DNA of 64,000 nt from an uncultured Candidatus Binatia bacterium (GTDB lineage: Bacteria > Desulfobacterota > Binatia > Bin18). Positions within the stretch are counted from its first letter, which is position 1; each line of letters opens with the position of its first letter. This document shows positions 8,375 to 16,507 of the stretch, piece by piece. Under the pieces are notes generated by a model that saw only the letters and a list, made by a program, of their open reading frames with translations, was not told the origin of the DNA and searched no databases. The stretch covers positions 2,235,684-2,299,683 of the forward strand of contig OY282457.1 in NCBI GenBank assembly GCA_958296235.1. The letters run 5' to 3'. A program made the translations under genes and the position numbers.

Positions 8375-9463
8375 ATGGCCGTTGAGATTCCTGTCCTCAC
8401 CCAACAATTACAAGCATTCTGTCTGAGCCATTATGGACAAGCCGCGACTGTACACCAGGTCGAGGCCATGCCGGGCCATGCCGGGCTGAGTTTTGGCTTC
8501 ACCGTGGCGTATGAAAAAGACGGACAACCCGAGCGCGACTCTCTGGTTATGCGTCTGCCGCCCAAAGGCGTTCGCCAAAGTGGGAATACCGATGTCCTGC
8601 GCCAAGCGCCTTTATTGCGCGCGCTCAAGAAGAACGGGGTGCCTGTCCCGGAAGTGCGGTGGGCAGGTGACGACCTGCGCTGGTTCGAGGTGCCCTACCT
8701 GATGGTCGAACGCCTGCCCGGTCGGACCTTCCACGTCTGGGAACCCGACGCGTCGTTTGATCGGGCCGCCGAGGCTGTCGCCCTGCTCTACCGGCAAGGG
8801 GTGCAGGCTTTGGTCCAGGTCCACCAACTCGATTGGAAAACCGAGCTGGCCGGCTGGGAAGCGCCTCGCTCGCTCGAACAGGAAATCCGCTTCTGGGACC
8901 CCATTTTAGCCAAAGCCGCGGAGCCAGAATGGGTTGCCTGGGGCGAAGAGGTGCGCGCCCTCCTGCTGACCCACCAGCCCGCAGACCCGCCGATCGGCCT
9001 TTTTCATGGTGACTATCAGGGAACCAACCTGCTGTTTGACAAAAAGAGGAAACCTGTCCCGCCTCTGCCGGTCGAAGAAAGGCAGGTTTCCTCTTTACAG
9101 CCCGCGGGCGAGCAGCTGGTGGCTCTCCTGGATTGGGAGATTTCCGGTATCAGCGGGCATCTCCTCGACCTCGGCTGGCTGCTGGTCTTTATCGACCCGG
9201 AAAGCTGGGACGCTGAACGCCGTCCAATCGCAACGACCCCACCGATTGACGAACTCGTGGCTTTGTACGAAGAGGGCATGCAACGGAGGGTCCCCGATAT
9301 CAATTGGTATCGCGCCTTGGCCGGTTATCGCTTTGGAGCGATCAGCTGCTTTAACGTGGTGCTGCACCGTCGCGGCAAGCGCCACGACCCCGAATGGGAC
9401 CTGATCGCTCCGTCGGTCAAGACGCTTTTTGGCCGGGCCAAGGAGTTGCTGATCAGAGGTTGA
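8375..9463 (+). CDS. APH-fold phosphotransferase family protein carrying a palindromic insert
   Basis: A 363-residue aminoglycoside-phosphotransferase-fold (kinase-like) protein of the type often found beside acyl-CoA enzymes. The catalytic loop FHGDYQGTN (about residue 210) and metal-binding [11 protein letters not shown] are intact. The ATG at 8375 is preceded by AAGGAG with ideal spacing, so it is preferred over the upstream TTG at 8342. Between the catalytic loop and DWE the protein carries about 19 extra residues encoded by a 54-bp perfect-arm palindrome (9043-9096); the paralogue at 12181-13230 lacks it. The substrate is unknown; some relatives are acyl-CoA-dehydrogenase-associated or small-molecule kinases. 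Confidence 0.88.
   Translation: MAVEIPVLTQQLQAFCLSHYGQAATVHQVEAMPGHAGLSFGFTVAYEKDGQPERDSLVMRLPPKGVRQSGNTDVLRQAPLLRALKKNGVPVPEVRWAGDDLRWFEVPYLMVERLPGRTFHVWEPDASFDRAAEAVALLYRQGVQALVQVHQLDWKTELAGWEAPRSLEQEIRFWDPILAKAAEPEWVAWGEEVRALLLTHQPADPPIGLFHGDYQGTNLLFDKKRKPVPPLPVEERQVSSLQPAGEQLVALLDWEISGISGHLLDLGWLLVFIDPESWDAERRPIATTPPIDELVALYEEGMQRRVPDINWYRALAGYRFGAISCFNVVLHRRGKRHDPEWDLIAPSVKTLFGRAKELLIRG
9043..9096. repeat. protein-coding palindromic element, copy A
   Basis: A 54-bp element inside the APH-fold gene. The arms AAAGAGGAAACCTG (9043-9056) and CAGGTTTCCTCTTT (9083-9096) are a perfect 14-bp inverted repeat. The interior (CCCGCCTCTGCC-GTCGAAGAA type) resembles that of the copy at 21406-21457. 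It is read in frame and adds residues [18 protein letters not shown]. Confidence 0.85.
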
Positions 9464-9830
9464 AGTTTTTGAGTACCTCGCCCAACGCCGTCTCAATCTC
9501 ACGGCCGGCCCGGTCTCCCACGCCCTGCCGTCACTCGGCGCACCGCTGTAATCTTCGTTCCAGCAGTCTTGCACCCACTCCGCCACGTTACCATGCACAT
9601 CGTACAGCAGCCGTAGCACCTCCCCTTCGCCCACGCACACCCGTGCCGCCAACGCCTCGCGCGCGTGGCAAAATCGCGGGGCAGATATTCCTTGATGGCG
9701 ACACCAGTGTTCAGGTGGGTGTCCACCGCCCGGTAGGTAATCCCGAACCCGCCCGACCCCAGCACGGCCTTGATCTCGTATTCTCCCAGCCGCGCGCGGG
9801 GTTCAAGGTTGGGCGCGGGATATCAGAGAT
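9453..9830 (-). pseudogene. decayed serine/threonine kinase-FGE-sulfatase domain gene with coil-protein tail
   Basis: Read on the minus strand, this stretch holds pieces of at least two protein families. First comes a protein-kinase N-lobe ([18 protein letters not shown], the glycine-rich loop, then [13 protein letters not shown] with the VAIK lysine). A formylglycine-generating-enzyme-like stretch follows ([19 protein letters not shown], then APSDGRAWE). Finally EVLKNFNL ends at a stop, matching the C-terminus of the membrane-coil remnant at 12156. The pieces lie in different frames and the kinase catalytic core is gone, so nothing full length can be made. The 3' end overlaps the stop of the APH-fold gene. 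Confidence 0.75.
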
Positions 9831-9879
9831 GTCTTGACCCGCACCGGGCAGGGGCGTAGGTGTGTTGCAAGAGGTCGCC

Positions 9880-10668
9880 ATGACCATCATCAACACCATA
9901 GAAGACCTGATCCAAGTCCTGGACGAACATCCGCACTGGCTCGAAGCCCTGCGCGCCCGGCTGCTGACCCGCGAGTTGATTGAACTGCCCGAAAAGTTTG
10001 CCGCGTTTGTCGAAACCACCAACCAACGCTTTGACAAAGTAGAGCACCGCCTGGGCACGCTCGAAACCGATGTCAAGGAACTCAAAACCGATGTCAAGGA
10101 ACTCAAAACCGACGTCAAGGAACTCAAAACCGATGTCACAGGACTCAAAACTGATGTCACAGGACTCAAAACCGACGTCAAGGAACTCAAAACCGATGTC
10201 ACAGGACTCAAAACCGACGTTAAGAGCCTGCGAGACGATATGGGTATTCTCAAAGGCGCCCATGCCCGCAACGTGGCTGTGGAAGACGCGACCAGCATTG
10301 CCCGCGGCCTGGGGCTGCGCCGCACCCGCACCCTGAGCCGAGACGAACTGTGGGACCTGACCGAGACCGCGGACACTACCGACATTCCGCCCAATGCCCT
10401 GCGCAGCTTTCGGCAGGCCGACCTGATTATGGCCGCCACCGACCAGGCCGGCGAGCCATGTTATATTGCCGTGGAAATCTCCTTCACGGCCAATGGCCGC
10501 GACACCACCCGGGCCATGCGGAACGCGGAGTTCCTGACGCGGTTTACCGGCAAGCCGGCCTATGCCGTCATCGCCGGCCTGCGCCAGGATAACCGGACAC
10601 AGCCCCATATCGAAGCCGGAGAAGTGTGCTGGCATCAACTTGACCCGTCCGACCTCGAAGCGGACTAG
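9880..10668 (+). CDS. heptad-repeat coiled-coil protein with possible PD-(D/E)XK-like C-terminal domain
   Basis: A 262-residue protein. I prefer the ATG at 9880 (AAGAGG upstream) to the GTG at 9862. Residues 1-60 are helical (IEDLIQVLDEHPHWLEALRA). Residues about 61-116 are eight near-identical heptads of the LKTDVKE/LKTDVTG type, a long parallel coiled coil. The C-terminal 130 residues contain FRQADLIM followed by YIAVEISF, a D...E-x-S pattern on adjacent strands resembling PD-(D/E)XK nuclease-like folds, with Ser where Lys is usual. No known gene name fits. It stands alone in an accessory patch; a DNA-related function is inference only. Confidence 0.75.
   Translation: MTIINTIEDLIQVLDEHPHWLEALRARLLTRELIELPEKFAAFVETTNQRFDKVEHRLGTLETDVKELKTDVKELKTDVKELKTDVTGLKTDVTGLKTDVKELKTDVTGLKTDVKSLRDDMGILKGAHARNVAVEDATSIARGLGLRRTRTLSRDELWDLTETADTTDIPPNALRSFRQADLIMAATDQAGEPCYIAVEISFTANGRDTTRAMRNAEFLTRFTGKPAYAVIAGLRQDNRTQPHIEAGEVCWHQLDPSDLEAD
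10060..10227 (+). repeat. eight tandem 21-bp heptad-coding repeats
   Basis: Eight consecutive 21-bp units, each starting at CTC and encoding LKTDVKE or LKTDVTG (first unit LETDVKE). Units differ by only a few bases, so the array is prone to copy-number change by slippage, which would alter coiled-coil length in whole heptads. Confidence 0.9.
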
Positions 10669-11174
10669 GGCGTTTCACGCTAAGCTCTGACCGGGCCATC
10701 GCGTTCTCGTCATGCCGGACGTGATCCGGCATCCATACTTCGACTCTTCCCCTTGATGTGGCTCAGGACAGACTCGGCACAAACGGCCTCGCGTTCGCCC
10801 TGAGCGGAGCGGAGTTGAAGGGCCTGTCCGGGCGGCTGAGAGTCTGGACGCCTGCCCTGTATTTACAGGGGTGACGTTCTTTCGCAGGCATGACGAGTGG
10901 CTACACAGCATGGTCAACGGCCTCATGCAGCGCACGACCCTTACCGTGGCGACACGGTTTCGTGCAGAATAGTGATGGCCGCAGCTTCACTACGTCCAAC
11001 GCTGAAACAGGCGATTTTGGACATGTGTATAGCCCTCCTGCACGACGGATAATAGGCATGTGGAAAAGAGGAGTAAACCGGCCAGAACTTAAGCGGGGCG
11101 AGAAGCTGGGGTATGAACCGTGCGAGTTAAACTCACTTCTCTTCCTGCCTGCATGAGGCTATATAGTTATCGGA
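10669..11174. other. 506-bp gene-free stretch with short hairpin repeats
   Basis: I see no supportable gene here. It begins with the 15-mer CTAGGGCGTTTCACG, also found after the gene ending at 50715. It contains the hairpin ATGCCGGA/TCCGGCAT (10712-10732), shared with 26883-26903. It also contains a CCCTGAGCGGAGCGGAGTTGAAGGGC segment type related to the large hairpin at 49099-49184. The rest (10890-11150) shows no convincing coding signal. Confidence 0.6.
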
Positions 11175-11624
11175 ATGCGACGAGTGTATCTGGATGTCTG
11201 TTGTCTCAATCGCCCCTTTGATGCCCAAGATCAGGACCGGGTACGATTGGAAGCAGAGGCCGTACTCTTAATCCTGAAACATTGCGAGGCCGGCGAGTGG
11301 CAATGGATCGGAAGTGTCGTCGTACACCATGAAGTGGATGTCATTCCCAATCAGGACCGAAGGAATCGGCTGAAGGAAATACTGAAAAGAACGAGCGCCT
11401 GTGTTGCGCTCAGCAACCCAATGGTTGAGCGAGGAGAAGCGCTGCAAGGGATGGGGCTCAAGGCGTATGATGCGCTGCATGTCGCCTGTGCAGAACACGC
11501 ACAGGCCGATGTTCTGCTCACGACAGACGACCGGCTGTGCCGGGTGGCGACTCGGAATGCCCACCGACTTAAAGTGCGAGTCGAAAACCCCTTAACATGG
11601 CTACAGGAGGAACTTGAGCAATGA
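11175..11624 (+). CDS. PIN-domain ribonuclease toxin (VapC-like)
   Basis: A 149-residue PIN-domain protein, a predicted Mg2+-dependent RNase. The acidic residues are in the usual places: Asp in VYLDVCCLNRPFD near the N-terminus, Glu in VVHHEVD, Asp in KAYDALHVACAEHA (about residue 97) and LLTTDDRLCRVA (about residue 116). The gene overlaps the next small gene as ATGA, which probably encodes the antidote; having the antitoxin downstream is the reverse of classical vapBC. Toxicity is inferred from the family, not from this sequence alone. Confidence 0.88.
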   Translation: MRRVYLDVCCLNRPFDAQDQDRVRLEAEAVLLILKHCEAGEWQWIGSVVVHHEVDVIPNQDRRNRLKEILKRTSACVALSNPMVERGEALQGMGLKAYDALHVACAEHAQADVLLTTDDRLCRVATRNAHRLKVRVENPLTWLQEELEQ

Positions 11625-11848
11625 ATGAATCCACACTGACATTGGAGCAAATCCGCGCCCGGGGCATCCGGGTTCTTGGGGAGCAGTTGGGCATCGTGGG
11701 GATGGTGCGGTTTCTGCAACAATCAGAAACCGGCTGGGGCAACTATACAGAGGAGAGACACCAGTGGTTGGGCGACCCGGATGTCAGGGCGTTAGCCAAG
11801 GACATTCAAACGCACTATCCGGGGAAGCCAACCGGGGAAACCGCCTGA
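11621..11848 (+). CDS. small protein coupled to PIN toxin, probable antitoxin
   Basis: A 75-residue protein whose ATG overlaps the PIN toxin stop. The sequence (LTLEQIRARGIRVLGEQLG, then GMVRFLQQSETGWGNYTEER) is of a type I recall as a frequent partner of PIN-domain genes, although I cannot name a family. It has no obvious ribbon-helix-helix or AbrB DNA-binding motif, so it may neutralise the toxin without acting as a classical repressor. The antitoxin role is inferred from coupling. Confidence 0.65.
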   Translation: MNESTLTLEQIRARGIRVLGEQLGIVGMVRFLQQSETGWGNYTEERHQWLGDPDVRALAKDIQTHYPGKPTGETA

Positions 11849-11877
11849 CACCGAGGAGGCCCGCATGGAGCATGTGA

Positions 11878-12156
11878 ACGCACCGCCTGCGTGAGGATAT
11901 CAACGCCCAGTTTGACCGACTGTTTCAACTCCTGCTGGGCTTGCTAGTGACATTTACCGCTTTGGTCATCGCCACCATTAGCTTTGCCCTGTGGGACCGC
12001 CGCACCATGCTGCGCCCGGTAGAGGGGCGCGTCAGCAGCCTGGAAGACGAAGTGGCGGGCAATCGACCGCGGACCGCCGCCCTGCTGGACGCCTTGCGCG
12101 CCCTCAGTCAACGCGACCCCGAGTTGGCCGCAGTGCTCAAAAATTTCAACCTCTAA
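11878..12156 (+). pseudogene. 5'-truncated membrane coiled-coil protein
   Basis: An open frame after TGA at 11875 encodes HRLREDINAQFDRLFQLLLG, then a hydrophobic segment (LLVTFTALVIATISFALW), then DRRTMLRPVEGRVSSLEDE and a C-terminus VLKNFNL. This is the typical end of small proteins with an N-terminal coil plus one membrane helix, but the N-terminal coil is missing. An ATG with GAGGAG-type RBS at 11865 leads into another frame and stops after nine codons. I read it as a remnant after deletion. A shorter TTG-initiated product from 11941 cannot be excluded. Confidence 0.6.
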
Positions 12157-12180
12157 AGAAGACAGCGCTCAGCGCCGGGC

Positions 12181-13230
12181 CTATCCGGCCTCGGCCATAA
12201 TCCGTTGGGCGCGCTGCACGAGCTGGGGCACCTTCCACGCAAACTCGGCGGCCTTCGGGTTGGCCGCGGTTCCTTCGAGATAATGCCGATACAGGCCCTC
12301 CAGAATGATGGCATACTTCCAGACCGCCAGGCAGCGATAGAAGGGAAAGTGTTCCATGGTCCGGCCGGTGCGCTGCGCATAGCGCGCGGCCATCTCTTCG
12401 CGGGATAAAAAGCCTGGCAACTGGGTCATGGCATTGCTGTCAATCAGGTCCGGGGTGTCTCGCTCATCACCGGTGGGTCCCCAGAAGCTGAGCAGCCAAC
12501 CGAGATCGGTCAGCGGGTCGCCGAGGGTCGCCATTTCCCAGTCGAATATGGCGACCAGGCGGGCCGGGGCGGACGCCCGAAACATCACGTTATCGACCTT
12601 GTAATCCCCATGCACCAGCGTGGCTTCACCCGCCGGCGGCAGCCGCTGTTGCAGCCAGTCGCCGACTTCCTTGAGGCCGGGCAATGGCCGGGTATGCGGC
12701 ACGGTCAGCTCACACTGTTTGGTCCAGCGTGTGAGTTGGCGCTCAAGATAGCCCTGCGGCCGGCCAATGTTTTCCAGGTCCGTGCCCTGCCAGCGCACAG
12801 CGTGGAATTCGGCCAGGGCGTCGATTAATTCTTCTCCGAGTCGTTGGCGTTCTTCCTGGGCGGCAAAAACTTCCGGGAGGGTTTCGCGGATCACGAGACC
12901 GTCCACGCGCTGCATCAGATAAAAAGGAACGCCGAGAACGGCCCGATCTTCACACGCAATCACCGGCTGTGGAGTCCGCGCGTCAAAGGCGGACAGGGCC
13001 GACAGCACCCGGTATTCACGCAGCATATCGTGGGCGGTCGGCAGGAGGTCCCCGCTCGGCGGACGCCGCAGGACCCAGCGTTTGTCTCCCCAGGAGACAA
13101 AAAACGTTTCGTTTGAGTAGCCGGCTTCGTGTCTTTCTATCCTGATGTCGCCCTCCGTCAGGGAGAGCCTGTCACGCAGAAAGCCAATAAGATTCGGCAG
13201 GTGAATGAGCGGGCGGTCTTCCTGAACCAT
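12181..13230 (-). CDS. APH-fold phosphotransferase family protein
   Basis: A 349-residue kinase-fold protein of the same class as the one at 8375-9463. The N-lobe contains IERHEAGYSNETFFVSWG and the catalytic loop is VHGDYKVDNVMF (about residue 207), followed by AIFDWEMATLGDPLTDLGWL. Proteins of this class often accompany acyl-CoA dehydrogenases and CoA-transferases, and a CoA-transferase lies two genes upstream here. Its ATG has a purine-rich GAGAAGAGAGAAG tract upstream and it begins 26 bp after the helicase stop, so the two are probably co-transcribed. The substrate is unknown. Its uninterrupted loop serves as control for the insert seen in the paralogue. Confidence 0.9.
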   Translation of the reverse strand: MVQEDRPLIHLPNLIGFLRDRLSLTEGDIRIERHEAGYSNETFFVSWGDKRWVLRRPPSGDLLPTAHDMLREYRVLSALSAFDARTPQPVIACEDRAVLGVPFYLMQRVDGLVIRETLPEVFAAQEERQRLGEELIDALAEFHAVRWQGTDLENIGRPQGYLERQLTRWTKQCELTVPHTRPLPGLKEVGDWLQQRLPPAGEATLVHGDYKVDNVMFRASAPARLVAIFDWEMATLGDPLTDLGWLLSFWGPTGDERDTPDLIDSNAMTQLPGFLSREEMAARYAQRTGRTMEHFPFYRCLAVWKYAIILEGLYRHYLEGTAANPKAAEFAWKVPQLVQRAQRIMAEAG

Positions 13231-13256
13231 TACGCTTCTCTCTTCTCTCCCATTTT

Positions 13257-14618
13257 TCAGGTTTGATAGGCAGCGTGTTGACGGCGGCGCTCACTGATGC
13301 GTTCTTCCACCGTTCCCGCGGTAATGACTTCGTACAAAATCGCCTGCTTGCCTTCCCGTTTGCGCAAAATGCGGCCCAGACGCTGTACGTGCTCGCGGGT
13401 GGAACCGGAACCGGACAAAATAATGGCAACACTCGCCTCCGGGATATTCACACCTTCGTTCAACACTTTTGACGTGGCCAGGGCCAGATACTCCCCGTGG
13501 TTAAAGGCTTCGAGTATGGCTCTGCGCTCCTTTGTCGGCGTTTGATGGGTGAGAGCGGGAATCAAAAACGCGGCCGAGATCGCGTGCACCGTGTCGTTAT
13601 CGCTGGTGAAAATAAGAGTCCGGTCACGGGCGTGCTTTTTCAGCAGAAAATCAAGGGTGCGTAGCTTGGCCTGAGTGCCCAGCGCCAGTTTTTTTGCCCG
13701 CTGGTGGGCGAGCAGGGCACTGCGGCCCTTCCGACTCGTCGCGCTTTCACGGATAAAGCGATGCCAGCCGGCCAAGCCGGCCAGGACGATGCCGTGGTCC
13801 ACTATAAAATCGTAGAACGTACTCCGGGCCTGACGGTATGCCTCTTCCTCCTGTGGCGTGAGCGTAACCTTGAGGCGTTCAACAACGTAGTCGGACAGAT
13901 ACTCTCCGGCCAGCTCGGTAATCCCTTGGGCATACACCTGCGGGCCAATCAGGGTATCAAGCAGCGCCTCACGCCCGTCGGCCCGTTCTGGCGTGGCTGT
14001 TAAGCCTAAGCGATAGGGTGCCAGACACATCTCCGCGGCATGACTGTACACGTCGCCCGGCAGGTGGTGGCATTCGTCAAAGATCACCAGGCCCCACCGG
14101 TTGCCCAGACGGTCCATATGCCGATACGCGCTGCTGTAAGTTGTCACCGTCAGGTCTTCAATTTCATAATATCCCCCGCCAATAAGCCCGATGGTTTCGC
14201 CGAACGCCGCGCACAGCAGGTCGTACCACTGATTCATGAGATCGATCGTGGGAGCGACCACAAGGGCGCTACGCTGGACAATTTCCAGGGCCTTTTGGCC
14301 GACATAGCTCTTCCCGGCGCCAGTCGGCAGAATGACCGTGCCGCGCCGTCCCGCGTTGGCCCAGGCCGCCAGCGCGTCACTCTGAAACGGACGCGGCGTC
14401 TGGGTCAAACGGCTGGCCAGGGTCAGCGTGCGGTAAGCCGGCGCGGCGTTCGTATAAGAGGTATCGCGCTGCCTCAAGGTCTCAACGACCTGGCGATAGT
14501 GATGAGCCTGGGTCCGCCAACGATCGACCCGGCCATCCCACTGAAAGCAGGCGGGCGGGATAAACCCTTCGGGCGGGTCGTGGAGCACAAGAGTCCCGAG
14601 GTCGAATGACAGGCGCAT
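13257..14618 (-). CDS. superfamily 2 DNA helicase, XPB/RadD-like
   Basis: A 453-residue SF2 helicase. Motif Q/I region: PFQSDALAAWANAGRRGTV then LPTGAGKSYVGQKA (Walker A, about residue 96). Motif II is IFDECHHLPGD (DECH type). Motif III is LGLTATPERADGRE. The C-lobe has LIFTSDNDTVHAI, TSKVLNEGVNIPEASVAI and QRLGRILRKREGK (motif VI). The gene is compact, close to XPB/RadD-like repair helicases, with a roughly 80-residue N-terminal extension in place of a named domain. It lies between a CoA-transferase and an APH-fold gene, an odd context. A role in DNA repair is inferred from the family. Confidence 0.9.
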   Translation of the reverse strand: MRLSFDLGTLVLHDPPEGFIPPACFQWDGRVDRWRTQAHHYRQVVETLRQRDTSYTNAAPAYRTLTLASRLTQTPRPFQSDALAAWANAGRRGTVILPTGAGKSYVGQKALEIVQRSALVVAPTIDLMNQWYDLLCAAFGETIGLIGGGYYEIEDLTVTTYSSAYRHMDRLGNRWGLVIFDECHHLPGDVYSHAAEMCLAPYRLGLTATPERADGREALLDTLIGPQVYAQGITELAGEYLSDYVVERLKVTLTPQEEEAYRQARSTFYDFIVDHGIVLAGLAGWHRFIRESATSRKGRSALLAHQRAKKLALGTQAKLRTLDFLLKKHARDRTLIFTSDNDTVHAISAAFLIPALTHQTPTKERRAILEAFNHGEYLALATSKVLNEGVNIPEASVAIILSGSGSTREHVQRLGRILRKREGKQAILYEVITAGTVEERISERRRQHAAYQT

Positions 14619-14639
14619 GGCAGGAGGGATGAGAGGTGA

Positions 14640-14693
14640 GGGCTGGGGGTGAGGGGTTGGGCTTCCCCCGCCCCAATTCCCAACCCCCAGCCC
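14640..14693. repeat. G-rich intergenic hairpin
   Basis: GGGCTGGGGGT (14640-14650) pairs perfectly with ACCCCCAGCCC (14683-14693), followed on the plus strand by CTTTTTC. The T-tract would serve plus-strand transcripts, but both flanking genes are on the minus strand, so I treat it as a relative of the hairpin repeats found around the Tad genes and not as a terminator. Confidence 0.55.
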
Positions 14694-14699
14694 CTTTTT

Positions 14700-15911
14700 C
14701 TACACCACGTGTTTCTCGCGGAGCTGGGCGATTTGCTGGGCGCTCAGGCCCACGTTGCCCAGGACTTCGTCCGTATGCTGCCCGAGCGCCGGCGCAAAGG
14801 AACGGATCGAGCCCGGTGTGTCCGACAGCTTAATGGCCACGCCGGCCTGGGTCACTTTTCCGGCGTGGGGGTGATCGAGCTCAACCGTCATCCCGCGATG
14901 TCTCACCTGTGGGTCTTCAAAGACTTCGGGCACCTCGTAGACTTTTCCGACACACACATCGGCTTGCGTGAAAAAATCGTACCACTCATCGCGTGTTTTG
15001 GTGAGCAGAATATCCTGGAGTTCTTTTTTCACCTGCTGATGACGCTCGGTTGAATGCTGGGAGAAATCTCCCTTCTTCATGCCGCAGTCCTTCCAGTCCG
15101 GGCGGTCCAGCGCGTCACAGACATTATTCCACAGCCAGGGCTCGGTACAGCCGATGGAGAGCTGTTTGCCGTCTCTGGTCTGATACACACTGTAATAGGC
15201 GTATCCGCCGCCAAAGACCCCCTTGGCCCGGCCCGGCATGATCCCGTCGGCAAAATAATCACGGACATTCGGCGTAGCCGCGAGCAATGAAATCGTGGTG
15301 TCCAGATAGGAGATATCAACCAGCTGCCCCTGGCCGGTCTGTTGTCGGGCAAACAGGGCAAACATGATACCCAAAGCGCCGTGCATGGAGGCGCCGGCAT
15401 AGTCGGCAATGATATTCAGCGGAATGGAGGGCGGACCCTCGGGTGGTCCAATCAGGTCCAGGACACCGCTCAAAGAGAGATAATTCAGGTCGTGGGCCGG
15501 GAAATTCCGGTACGGACCGTCCTGGCCGTAGCCGCTCAAAGAGCAGTAGACGATGCCGGGGTTGATTGCTCGCAGGGTCTCATAATCACCGCCCAGCCGC
15601 TGCATCACGCCAGGCCGGAAGCCTTCGACCAGCACGTCATACTCCTTGGCTAAGGCGTGCAGGATGTCCTGGCCGGCCGGGTCTTTCAAATTCAGGGTAA
15701 GACTCTTTTTGTTCCGATTCGTGAAGCTGGTGGCCAGTTTGCGAGCCTCATCCGGCTTGGGTGACGCGCCCGAACCGGCCAGCTTTCCAGTGGGGGGCGG
15801 CTCGATTTTCAACACCTCGGCCCCCATGTCCGCCAACATCATGGTACAGAATGCACCCGGTCCGACCCGCGTGAGTTCAAGAACTTTTATGCCATCAAGC
15901 GCTAATGCCAT
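14700..15911 (-). CDS. CaiB/BaiF CoA-transferase family protein, alpha-methylacyl-CoA racemase-like
   Basis: A 403-residue class III CoA-transferase-fold enzyme. The start IKVLELTRVGPGAFCTMMLA and LADMGAEVLKIEPP form the CoA-binding Rossmann part, and CSLSGYGQDGPYRN is the family signature. It has the AMACR-type pair: His and Asp in FPAHDLNYLSLSGVLDLIG and Asp in LNIIADYAGASMHGA, consistent with alpha-methylacyl-CoA racemase (2-methylacyl-CoA epimerisation in branched fatty acid breakdown). Length fits the family. It is the first gene of a minus-strand run with the helicase and the APH-fold protein. Racemase against transferase activity cannot be settled by eye. Confidence 0.88.
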   Translation of the reverse strand: MALALDGIKVLELTRVGPGAFCTMMLADMGAEVLKIEPPPTGKLAGSGASPKPDEARKLATSFTNRNKKSLTLNLKDPAGQDILHALAKEYDVLVEGFRPGVMQRLGGDYETLRAINPGIVYCSLSGYGQDGPYRNFPAHDLNYLSLSGVLDLIGPPEGPPSIPLNIIADYAGASMHGALGIMFALFARQQTGQGQLVDISYLDTTISLLAATPNVRDYFADGIMPGRAKGVFGGGYAYYSVYQTRDGKQLSIGCTEPWLWNNVCDALDRPDWKDCGMKKGDFSQHSTERHQQVKKELQDILLTKTRDEWYDFFTQADVCVGKVYEVPEVFEDPQVRHRGMTVELDHPHAGKVTQAGVAIKLSDTPGSIRSFAPALGQHTDEVLGNVGLSAQQIAQLREKHVV

Positions 15912-16243
15912 GCTGCCCTCCTTACAAGAATGAAGAATATTAATGAAGAGTATTGTCGGGGATTGTTATAAACGATCCGCCTATACGGGCGCTAGAGGCG
16001 ATCGGAGTAGTGAGGAGTGGTGTGTATCTCTCTACGGAGGTCCTCAATCTTTATGGTCTCTCGACAGGACGAATAGTAAGGGAATTTATATGCCGTCCTA
16101 ACCATGTACGGGGGAGAGCACGCTCCGGCCCGGTCATTAGGCACGAGGGCTTTGATTCACACTAGAAACCAACGAGAGGAAATCAATGGAACGAAAAGAA
16201 ATAAATAGAGAAGAATTGAGACTGTTTAATGTATAGTTTAACC
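15912..16243. other. 332-bp gene-free boundary of the AT-rich island
   Basis: No supportable gene. Base composition drops toward the right end (TAAATAGAGAAGAATTGAG). A 70-codon open frame at 15953 begins with TTG, lacks an RBS and has no recognisable motif. I see no tRNA or clear attachment-site duplication here. Confidence 0.5.
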
Positions 16244-16432
16244 TTAACGTCTCTCAGCATTAAATGCGTTTTTAAGGGATTCGATAGCCTTTTCACATTC
16301 TGCTGGAGAGCCATAATTTTGAACCGAGTGGGCAACAGGCTTGTTTCGGTGGTCCCGAGGCTTCCATATAAATCTCGGTTCTTTGAGGTCATCAAGGTCT
16401 AGATCATCTGCGTCTCGAACGTAAAATACCAT
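16244..16432 (-). CDS. small YegP/DUF1508-like protein
   Basis: A 62-residue protein, counting from the ATG at 16432; the frame is open further upstream into the methyltransferase start, and that extension is unlikely to be coding. The core PRFIWKPRDHRNKPVAHS, then NYGSPAECEKAIESLKNAF, follows the DUF1508/YegP pattern (hydrophobic strand, basic turn, then a G-S-x2-E-C-x2-A-I-x2-L-K helix). AAAGGAG lies about 16 nt before the ATG, a little far. It is divergent from the DNA methyltransferase, with 75 bp between. Function is unknown; it could be cargo of the same acquired island. Confidence 0.5.
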   Translation of the reverse strand: MVFYVRDADDLDLDDLKEPRFIWKPRDHRNKPVAHSVQNYGSPAECEKAIESLKNAFNAERR

Positions 16433-16507
16433 CTTAGTAGGGGGATAGCTCCTTTCTCGTAATGATGCGTAGCGGAGTCTATGGAAGATTTTTAACAGGA
16501 CAAGAGT

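Noticed and set aside
10060-10227. Regular direct repeats considered as a CRISPR array
   Set aside because: Units are contiguous 21-bp coding heptads with no spacers.
10890-11156. Open frame of 88 codons on the plus strand in the repeat-rich spacer
   Set aside because: No RBS, unusual composition, no motif, and it runs through the hairpin repeat remnants.
14640-14697. G-rich hairpin with T-tract as a terminator
   Set aside because: The T-tract is on the plus strand while both flanking genes are on the minus strand.
15953-16165. 70-codon plus-strand open frame before the AT-rich island
   Set aside because: TTG start without RBS and no recognisable sequence pattern.
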